Shown: in pieces, positions 56,119-64,000 of the stretch
Position numbering within the stretch: the stretch's first letter is position 1
Layout of the letters: the number at the start of each line of letters is the position of its first letter
Source: Piezodorus guildinii
Taxonomy: Eukaryota; Arthropoda; Insecta; Hemiptera; Pentatomidae
Reading direction: 5' to 3'
Assembly (NCBI GenBank): GCA_023052935.1
Contig: CM041295.1
Location: 161,000,366-161,064,365, forward strand
DNA length: 64,000 nucleotides
The notes under the pieces: model-generated
Told to the model about the DNA's origin: nothing
The model's database searches: none
Seen by the model: the letters and a program-made list of their open reading frames with translations, nothing else
Made by a program: the position numbers and the translations under genes

Positions 56119-56931
56119 AATTTACCATTTTATTGCTTTAGTTTGTTTTTCTTTTTCATAGCTTTGTAAATAATTAATTACTTTTAATTGTGTTTTGGGC
56201 AGATATATTGTTTTTGTTTTTTTTTAAACTTTTGTTATTTATATAGGACTAAAAAAGAGAGAATCCTAAATGTGTCTAACAGATTTTGATGGGACTGTTT
56301 TAGGGGAAACTAGTGAAACTATTTCTTTGACCATATTTCAAAAGTATATGTCGTGAATTCCGGAATTGTTCATATTATTTTAATTCAAAAGGAAATTTTC
56401 CTTTATTTTATTAAATGACTTGTCAAAGTAGCCTCAACTCTTTAAGAGTGGTTAGGATTTTTGTAATGATTTAAATATTTAGGTATAACATAACAGATTT
56501 CAAAGGTTAAAAACATGTTTGAAAAAGTAAACGTTTACAAATAAAACAACGTGTGAGGCAGGAGAAATATTTAAAATCCTCTTGGGGCGATTTCCTTATA
56601 AAATATTTTTGTTTTTCAATTTTAATAAACAAATTTTATAAACTGTTTTGTTTTTAGGAGTGAGTAATCTTAATCTGAGCAAAATTTATAAGAAACGTTA
56701 TTAAAAGTACTTTTTTGATGAGATTATTTATATTTTTTAGGTTATTACCAAACATAAAACTAAAACATTTTATGGGATAATTTGTTTAATTATTCTCCTT
56801 TGAAATAGAGACATTTATACACCAAACCTATTTTTCAACCTTCATTATAATCAGAACTATTAAATAAAATGTATTTTTCGATTACAAACTTTTCCGACTG
56901 TTTTACACCACTCTTGGGAAGCGTTGGTCCC

Positions 56932-56933
<2 letters not shown>
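56119..56933. other. Intergenic, nothing recognised
   Basis: AT-rich, no motif. Confidence 0.4.
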
Positions 56934-57005
<72 letters not shown>

Positions 57006-57027
57006 CTTTTTTTTTTTTTTTTTTTTT
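56934..57027. repeat. (TA)n plus T run
   Basis: About 66 bp TA, then ttatac and about 22 T. Confidence 0.95.
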
Positions 57028-57175
57028 AATTGATTCACACGAGCAATGCCCATTTCGATTTTTAAAATACCAATAAGTAGGCATAATTATATCTTTCAGA
57101 AGAAGAAGGAAGATAATACAGATAACAATAAAGGTAAATATTAAGTAATATTAAATAATAATAAGAAAAAAACGC

Positions 57176-57290
57176 TGCAAATTGTTACACAATGGTTTAG
57201 TATTTCCAAATAACTATATTAGGGTATAATTGTTTATGAAGTTGTTCATAGGTGCTAACCTTTTCGGTGTTTCTCTATCTTCAATAATAA
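57176..57290 (+). repeat. Unknown repeat U3, second copy
   Basis: ctgcaaattgttacacaatg, agtatttccaaataactata and ggtgctaacc correspond to 25203-25300. Confidence 0.5.
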
Positions 57291-58398
57291 CAGTTAACAA
57301 TTAAGTAGATTCAGCTACGTTTTTTCTGCTAATGTTTCGACTCCTATTGTTTTTATGAGGGCTAAAAACCAGCGATAGTTAAATAGCTACAATTAAGTAA
57401 CATAGTTTCTCTGCCCACCCTATGTATATTTTTTGTTTATTTATTGATTTGTTTTCTATCAATTTTATGCATTTATTTATAAACATGTATTTATTCTTAT
57501 ATTTTTATATATTTATGAATTCCTAATGTTTTTACTATTCGATTTATCCCATCATGTATTTATTTTATTGTTTTTATCAACTTGTATGATCCATCAATAA
57601 TTGTATTTTACAATGTTTCGTAATATTTTCACCTTGTTATGTTTATTGTCTTAATATATTTATCATAATTAGGGAGATGTTGGTTAAGGTACAATCAGTT
57701 TTACTCCATATACTAGATTTTACTATTGCATGTATGTGTCGAATTCTTGTTTGTAATTAGATTCGCTGATATTAAAAACAGGAAGCTATCCTATTCTCTT
57801 CCGAAGACACTTGGAGCTGGAACAGAGAGCTCTGACCTAGCGCTATATAAAAATGACAAGATACTCTGGTGGTGTAAATGCGATAAATTATAAGCGTGCA
57901 TAGAGATGAGTTAGGCCGCATTAGGAAGGGGGGCTCAGAGCCCTAGACCCCACTAAATTCGAGGCCCCACTCCAGCCAAATGACCGAATTTGCAATTCGA
58001 TAAATCAAAGGGCATTGTAGTGCCGACCTGGCAGTGATGTCAAGGTACTGCTTCCGCCAGTGGCCCATTCTCCTCGCCCCATCCCAGTCAATACTATACA
58101 CAATACCCCCCCCCCTTTCACCCCCTCACTAACATATATAATACTAACATTTACATTTTCTCTCTCTCTCTCTTTTTGTCCCCCTTTTTTTTTTTTTTTT
58201 TGTTCCTACTGCCGCTGACTCGGTTACCTGTTCAACAATAGCACATTCTCTCCATAAATATAGCGCACAGCTATCGTTCGTACGGGTTATATTGCGTTTA
58301 AAAGCAATAAATTTCCAGTTATTAACACACTGAATCATTTCGGTTTCGATGGTTGGAGAAGAAATAAAACGTTTGTCAGAGGCGTTGAGGGGTATATA
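57291..58398. other. Intergenic; CT/T-rich tract at 58157-58201
   Basis: Mixed composition at 57780-58090 with runs of C. Minus frame 58144-58338 crosses the purine-rich complement and has no motif. Confidence 0.4.
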
Positions 58399-58640
58399 TT
58401 GGGTTGTGAAATAAGTTCTTAAAGTTTTTTACTGGTGATTTCAATTAAAATTTCAGATTCTTGTAAATATCGACGTTGAAATTTCAGTTACCACTAACAT
58501 TTAAAGGACAAACCGAGGGCTTTGCATCTTCCAAGCCAAAATTTCTGGTTCTGAACCGAGCAAACCATTTACGGACGGTGGTCCTAAGGCGTTATCGTCT
58601 TTAACACTGTGAATTTTTGTAACCTCCTGTACAGTGGATT
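58399..58640 (-). mobile_element. mariner of a second family: HTH fused to the 3' end
   Basis: On the minus strand the element ends aagaacttatttcacaaccc aa next to TA (58397-58398). Upstream the frame reads TTVRKWFARFRTRNFGLEDA, the mariner HTH (WFxRFRxGNFxLEDxPRxGRPS), then decays within ~30 codons straight into the terminal sequence. The catalytic region is absent. The inverted repeat differs from that of the 21761 and 42626 copies, so this is another mariner lineage. Confidence 0.75.
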
Positions 58641-58689
58641 TTTCTATTAAGAAATAAAATAAATCAAGTAAACTAGCTAACAGAAAAAA

Positions 58690-59285
58690 ATATATGAAAA
58701 AGACGTGAAGATAAAATGTCCATTGGCAACACTCTTCTAGGTAATTCTAAACTATGAGGTCCCGTGGCCATCTTCTTTTCAGACGCCTCGGAGGATTGAC
58801 AGGGATGGAAGAAAAAGCAAGGATTGAAACTAGTGAGTTAGAGTGGGAGTGGAGTTTTCATGGAAGGATTGATATTTGGTTCGGGCCAAATAAGCGACAT
58901 GTGGGATATTAAGGTCTTTATGGATGAGTTTATTTGTAACATTGTTTGGAGAATCGAGGAATTTTCGAAGGATTATGGATTGTAAGGATTCAATACGGGA
59001 AGAATTTGATGGTTTAGTGGAGCCCCATTGCTCTACTCCGTATGCCCAGATAGGCCTTATGATGGTCACGTAGATGAACCTTATGTAGTTAAGTGGAAGG
59101 TTAGATCGTCTGTCCAGTAAGTGTTGAAGTAAGCGTAATCGACAGACGGTTTTTTGTCGTTTGAGTCTTGAGTGCGGATTTCAAGTTTGTCGTTAATCAA
59201 GTAGGAGCCCTAGGTAAGGGATAACAAGCACAATATCATGAAAGGATACTGTAGGGCAGGATGTCATAGCTTTACAATGAATAAA
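58690..59285 (-). mobile_element. Jockey LINE, 5'-truncated fragment
   Basis: ORF2 C-terminus in broken frames: 59069-58830 reads MTIIRPIWAYGVEQWGSTKP, SNSSRIESLQSIILRKF and DLNIPHVAYLARTKYQSFH. The 3' UTR (cattggcaacactcttctag) matches copy A. Ends 5' near the SCPTV codons. Confidence 0.85.
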
Positions 59286-60064
59286 TCATTTATAAAAAAT
59301 GAAAATATATATTTTCATTATTGATTAACCATATTCTTTTACATAAAAAAACAACTTGATATTAACTGAAAATAATGATTAACGAATGTCTTTCTTCAGT
59401 GAGAAATTCAAAAAATTAAAAAAAAAAAAATTTAATTAAATCAGAAACTAATAAAAGTAGCGTAAACACATACTATTTATTTATTTCAAATTATTTTTTT
59501 TTAATGAATAAATCTGCCATTGATGACCGAAATGTTTCGTGCCGATAAAAGTAAAAACAACCAATAATTTTTCAACTTTTTTTTGAACAAAATTCATAAT
59601 TAGAAAAAATAAACCATAACAAGAGATATGCGAAATATCGGAGATTAAATTGTCATTCCGATTTTCAGTGACGGGTAAATAAATAAAAATCTTTGGGAAT
59701 AACTGACTGGAGTGAGAGGAGAGGAGGTGGCTAATACCCTGCCCTAAGGAAGAGTGATGGAGCCCTTTCATTGGGCTAGGGCTGTACACAACCTTCTCCA
59801 AGTCTCTATTAGGCTCCTTAGAAAGTAAACTCACACTTACAAGAAAAAAATCCTCAAAATTAAGCAAGAATAAGCAAAATCCAATTTTTTTTTTCCAGTT
59901 TTTAAGTACTTTAAGATAAATAAGGTATTTTTCCCACCCTCACCTGAGCATACTACGCACATCAACCCTCAGCGTTCACATTCTTAAGTCAGATCCTGCA
60001 TAGCGAGGTCGACGGAACAATAAATAAATAAATAAAAGGGTGAATTTACGTTCATTAATACAAA
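59286..60064. other. Intergenic; one unrecognised 128-codon minus frame
   Basis: The frame 59867-59481 has a mildly coding-like start (EDFFLVSVSLLSKEPNRDLE) but no known motif. It runs over U1-adjacent AT DNA and is not called. Confidence 0.3.
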
Positions 60065-60690
60065 AAAAAAAATAAACTTACTGCTTTCACCTACCCCCTT
60101 TTTTAAAATCAATTCAAGAACGTTCAAATAAAGTTATGGTCGAAAAAAGGTTAAAGAATTAGGTTAAGCTTCAATGGACGCTAGTGCATCAGATTAAGCA
60201 ATCTAGCAACAAAAATTATTATCTACAATAACCAATCAGTTTTATTCGTTTTTCATCACTCTTCATTATCTCATAGAACTTAGTAAATAAAATATTATTT
60301 TTTAAAAAACCCTTAGCCTTCCAGCGGTAAATTATATGTGTATATTACTATTTTTGTGTTGGATTTATGTTTTTTTTCCCACCTTGTATATTTAATCATT
60401 TGTTATCAATAACAACAACATGGAATGGTTAGTTTTTTCGAATCAACAAAACTCAAGGTATTTTATAAAAAAAAAAAAATATTTCCATTTAAGCCCTGTC
60501 GTACTATTTGGATTAGAATGAAACTTAGATGTTAATAAAGCCAATTAAATTTGAAATCGATAGAGCGAGTTCAATCAAAATCGTTAGAGCCGTTTTTGAG
60601 GTAATCATAAAAAGGTAGAACATGCATGGTATGAAGTGGCTATTCTGGTTTGCCGAGTTTGTTGAAAAAATGCCTGAATAAAATACTTTA
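60065..60690 (+). repeat. U1 copy
   Basis: ctgctttcacctaccccctt, tttttcatcactcttcatta and cccttagccttccagcggta, then atttaagccctgtcgtacta and aaggtagaacatgcatggta follow the order of 225-800 in U1a. Confidence 0.7.
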
Positions 60691-61557
60691 GTAAAATTCA
60701 TGGTATAAAGCCGATTTTACTAATTAAGTTGTATATCTCAGGCATGTTGCTTTTATAAATATTTAGTTTAATTTCTCTAAAAGACTAAGTTTTTTTTAGA
60801 AACGTTTGACTAAAATCAGTCTTATTCTGTCACCTTTTCTTGTATTATATAGTCGGTAATACCTAATCGGAGATGCAGTATGAATTACAACGTATGATGT
60901 AATGATAGCTTGGTATATATTAAGAACAGTTTTATAGTCAGTTAATATTTAAATATTATGTGTTTTTTGAAACAAAATATAAATGTCACTTGCTATTTAA
61001 CATATAAATCATTACATCCTAAATTGAGTGCTTGATTTAAGCACTACCTTTAACATCTAATCTCGGACCGTATGGTTTTGTAAACTGCATCGTAGGACGG
61101 AACATGGTGAAAAAAACATAAATTTTTACCCCAATCTGTGAAAGATGAAGTACCCACTTTATAGAGCTGAGGGAGGGGCAAACCATCCATCCTCCCCCGA
61201 GTAAAGAATAAAGATAGGTAGCTGCCTGCCCATCGCTCGGTTCTGCTTTACAATAATATCATCTATATAATAATCGGAAACAGGTCCTCTTATTTCATTG
61301 CACTTCCCTTTTTTATATTACAATACTCTTCAAGACACGAATTAGTCCCTCTTTCTTAAATCAGGGAAAATTCGAAGGCCCAGGGATCTAAAAGGGAACC
61401 TCTTTTCTTACTGATTCTACTTAACATAAATACTGATGGAGAATAATATATATTATTTTCACTTTCTTGTGTATAAGTAGGGAATTATTGTGATCTGAAA
61501 TATTATTTAATTTGATTTTTCAAAGGAAATATATGTTTCATATACATGTAATACATT
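60691..61557. other. Intergenic, nothing recognised
   Basis: No ORF or repeat assigned. Confidence 0.4.
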
Positions 61558-61703
61558 AGGGGTACTCACTACGTTTGCTATAGCATATTTTTTGTGTTAT
61601 TTTGCTAAATCCTTCTAGTTTATACAGTTATTTCCTGTAGAAACTCGATGAGTTTAGCAAAATAGCACAAAAAATATGCTATAGCAAACGTAGTGAGTAC
61701 CCT
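61558..61703. mobile_element. Harbinger-type hairpin MITE
   Basis: Nearly the whole 146 bp folds on itself: ggggtactcactacgtttgc to gcaaacgtagtgagtaccc, with a ttattt loop at about 61628-61633. TTA stands directly outside both ends, the target duplication typical of PIF/Harbinger (TWA). Confidence 0.8.
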
Positions 61704-61708
61704 TATTG

Positions 61709-61788
61709 TAGGGGTACTCAATATGTTAGCTATAGCATGATATTTGTGTTATTTTGCTAAACCCGTCGAGTTTCTACAGTTATTTCCT
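61709..61788. mobile_element. Half of the same hairpin MITE
   Basis: Starts aggggtactcaatatgttag and follows the left arm of the full MITE as far as ctacagttatttcct, which is the loop. It then meets the next ggggtactc terminus directly. Confidence 0.75.
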
Positions 61789-62014
61789 AGGGGTACTCAC
61801 TACGTTTGCTATTGCGATTTTGTTTGCTATTTGACAAGTAGCATGATAGCAAAGTTCCATCGTTCACGATAACCCAATTATAAGACTATTGTATATTGCT
61901 AAAGAGACAAGCCCGATACCTACAGGTGGTATTTGGCAACTTTATACGTTTGTATAAAGTATATACAAATATACCTAGTAATTTAATTGTATAAGAAATA
62001 TACCTAGTATATTT

Positions 62015-62100
62015 CTCCTACTGGGCATGCGCAGTCTAGCTTTTCTGCCTTCAACATGTAGTACGAAAGCGCAGTCGGAAGACATTTTATTTTTGTAACC
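62015..62100 (+). promoter_or_regulatory. Possible promoter of the Harbinger remnant
   Basis: gggcatgcgcagtc resembles the palindromic TGCGCATGCGCA site of NRF-1 class factors, about 160 bp before the ATG at 62189. A second gcgcagtc lies at 62070. Motif reading only. Confidence 0.25.
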
Positions 62101-62188
62101 TCATTTGTTTGTAACCTGTTGGTTGATAAATTATAAAGTAGTGTTAACCTTCTATTTGCTTATTTTTCAATAGTTTATTTCACTTATT

Positions 62189-62590
62189 ATGTCTAAAAGT
62201 TGTCAAGAAAAAAGATTATTGAACTTTTGGCATATGATTGCTCAGTAGAACTTTTAGATTGTGATTTGATAGAAGAAAAGAATGAGATTATAGAAGACTG
62301 TGTAGAGAATATTATGCTTAAGGTCTTCTTTACCTTTCGAATTGGCTCTTTCACCATTTAATAATATATTGAAGACGACCAAGTGTTCATTCTAAAATTG
62401 CCAATTGTTTGGTGTTATTGATGGAAACACAATTAGTAAAGTCACTAGACGTGTATTTTAAGCAATTATGAAAGAAAAAAAAGTAAATATCCTTTTTGGC
62501 CCAGTGAAAGTGAATGTTAACATGAAGAAATAGGAGACCCTTTTTGTTTTTGTTATCTTTCCAAACCAACAGATTGAATTGGCCCTTTAA
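62189..62590 (+). pseudogene. HARBI1-like (PIF/Harbinger) transposase N-terminal half, broken
   Basis: ATG 62189 opens MSKSCQEKRLL. After a 1-bp shift the frame continues ELLAYDCSVELLDCDLIEEK, NEIIEDCVENIM. A further shift gives LALSPFNNILKTTKCSF-NC, then GVIDGNTISKVTRRVF and AIMKEKKVNI, then PSESEC and HEEIGDPFCFCYLS. This order matches the HARBI1 N-terminal region with its helix-turn-helix (VSxxTVSRVxRRV) before the first DDE residue. The catalytic DDE part is missing. At least three frame breaks. Assigned by pattern, not by search. Confidence 0.45.
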
Positions 62591-63597
62591 TTATAACTTT
62601 TAATACCCATTAAAATATAAATTTTAATTTAACAAATAAATATTTATTACTCTTTAAACATTCAATTTATTATTAACAAAAGTAAATTATTGTTACTTTA
62701 ATTTTCATTTCTGTTCTGTGTGTATAGATATATAACGCAAAGTTAGATCTGCAACACTTCCTTATACAGATTATACATGTAATTTTGATATAATATATTT
62801 AATTAATCTTATTTATTTTTGTTAATAAACTTTTTTAAAAAAAGTATTTCCTTTATTTACTATCGTATGCCGATGCTCCATAAAAAATATTTTAATTAGA
62901 GTTTAATTCTAGGCACTATTTAAATTCTATAATTCACTATAGCATGTATGTTTGTTATAAATTTTATAATTAAGTTTTGATAGGAAATTATAATTTAGAT
63001 CAAAATGTAGTTAAAATGAAAAAAGTTGCAATTATACTGTTATTATTTTATATTATACAAGTGATTTAGTGCAGAATTCACACAGTTAAATAATGAAGAA
63101 TACTTAAAACCTTGTACGGATTGGAAGTTTATGAAATCTTAGACCTGTTAATACTGGCAATAACTATAATTATTTTAGATGCATTTGCAAACTCTTAATA
63201 AAGTTCTGTAATAATAAATAAATACCTTCTTTTTTTTTAATTGAATCGGTTGTTCTTGACCTAATTTATCCAGCATAAGACATATATTTGATGATGTTTA
63301 AGTTATTTACATTTGTGACACAGATAAATAACTTCAAGAAGAGAGATTGGCTGTATTTATGTGTAAATCTTAATACAAGAAAATGATAACCAAGTGATAG
63401 CCTAAAAGGTTTTTTTAATTTGTACCAAACTAGTTTTATAATTATTAATATTTGGATTATTAACATCAGTTATTGTGTCATCTGTAGAGCTCTTATAAAA
63501 ATCTGTAATATATTCAGTTTTTTGGAAGAAATTAATCAGCCTAATTATCTATCTTGAATATGCGAGATCTTCCGTTGTTTTGGAATATATTTATACA
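62591..63597. other. Intergenic, nothing recognised
   Basis: AT-rich, no motif. Confidence 0.4.
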
Positions 63598-63690
63598 GTA
63601 AACCCTCGTTTTAACGAACTCCAAGGAACCAAAAAATTCTCAGTTCGTTATAAAAGAATTCGTTATATCCGAAAAATATATTGTATGTAT
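63598..63690 (+). mobile_element. pogo/Tigger-like terminus
   Basis: TA then cagtaaaccctcgttttaac gaac, with cagttcgttataaaagaatt and cgttatatccgaa. This is the terminal repeat style of pogo/Tigger elements. No opposite end in the window. Confidence 0.55.
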
Positions 63691-63937
63691 ATTATATGTC
63701 TTGGTATAAATTCAGGTAGTTAAAAAGAAATATTTTCAATACAGCATTCGCTTTCAGGCACATGTTCATTTAGAGACTACAAAAGCAGTTAAACCTATGC
63801 ACTATGTACATATATCTATCTTATTTCACATTTTATATAATACTTTAAGATTAACATAAACTATCATTCAAAATACAAAACTGAAAAAGAAACAATGTAA
63901 AAATCATAGCAATTCATATAAAGTTGAAATGATATAA

Positions 63938-63954
63938 TATATATATATTATATA

Positions 63955-64000
<46 letters not shown>
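63938..64000. repeat. (TA)n and T run at the window edge
   Basis: TA with phase switches, then 35 T to the last base. Could be a retroelement tail whose body lies outside. Confidence 0.9.

Larger units (their letters stand above)
61789..62590 (+). mobile_element. Decayed PIF/Harbinger element
   Basis: Begins with the terminus aggggtactcactacgtttg (third in the cluster), a subterminal region with tgctatttgacaagtagcat, a GC-richer promoter-like stretch and then the HARBI1-like remnant. The 3' terminus was not found, so the right end is approximate. Confidence 0.5.

Noticed and set aside
59481..59867. 128-codon minus-strand frame
   Set aside because: Longest non-transposon frame in this part, but AT-biased, without motifs, and near the length expected by chance in 64 kb.
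1..64000. A novel host operon, defence or biosynthetic system
   Set aside because: Every strong coding signal is a transposable-element protein, and no cluster of non-mobile genes is visible.

Overview
The window is nuclear DNA from a eukaryote, most likely an arthropod and probably an insect. It is strongly AT-rich and full of (TA)n microsatellites and homopolymers. It carries Jockey-clade LINEs, RNase H-bearing LINEs, mariner and Harbinger-like DNA transposons and tRNA-derived SINEs. I recognise no intact host gene, rRNA or functional tRNA gene. A hemipteran would fit, but the species cannot be fixed from the sequence alone.

Layout. 1-3.7 kb: a large unknown dispersed repeat (here U1), a tRNA-derived SINE and a short repeat (R2) set in (TA)n arrays. 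3.75-8.9 kb: a nearly full-length Jockey LINE on the minus strand (copy A). 8.9-17.5 kb: LINE fragments, further U1 pieces, an unknown 3'-tail repeat (U2), a possible hAT end and a decayed conserved ORF. 17.7-20.2 kb: a SINE, an RNase H LINE fragment and a U2 copy with a 60-nt homopolymer. 21.8-22.7 kb: an internally deleted mariner. 25.8-27.1 kb: a SINE, then an 834-bp inverted repeat made of two head-to-head R2 copies. 27.9-29.0 kb: a LINE remnant in which the ORF1 zinc knuckles are joined to RNase H. 29-34.7 kb: U1, SINE and LINE-ORF1 debris. 34.8-39.7 kb: a full-length Jockey LINE on the plus strand (copy B) with an uninterrupted 898-codon ORF2. 40-44.3 kb: a SINE abutting a LINE, a second internally deleted mariner inside a (TA)n array, and a ribozyme-like motif. 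45.3-46.0 kb: a 73-bp tandem array. 47-54.7 kb: U1, SINEs, a Jockey 3' fragment and a PHD-finger LINE ORF1. 58.4-59.3 kb: another mariner end and another Jockey fragment. 61.5-62.6 kb: a cluster of Harbinger-type hairpin MITEs beside a decayed HARBI1-like transposase. 63.6 kb: a pogo/Tigger-like end.

How the parts work together. The only coding systems are self-mobilising. Jockey ORF1 (PRE_C2HC region plus three zinc knuckles) would form the RNP, and ORF2 (endonuclease plus reverse transcriptase) would carry out target-primed reverse transcription. The two ORFs are coupled by an ATGA stop/start overlap in both copies. The SINEs, the deleted mariners and the hairpin MITEs are non-autonomous and would depend on partner enzymes from elsewhere.

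The best candidates for something undescribed are the U1 family, the long R2 palindrome with its ribozyme-like core, the paired deleted mariners and the Harbinger hairpin nest. No similarity search was run; names rest on motifs read by eye and on comparison between copies inside the window.
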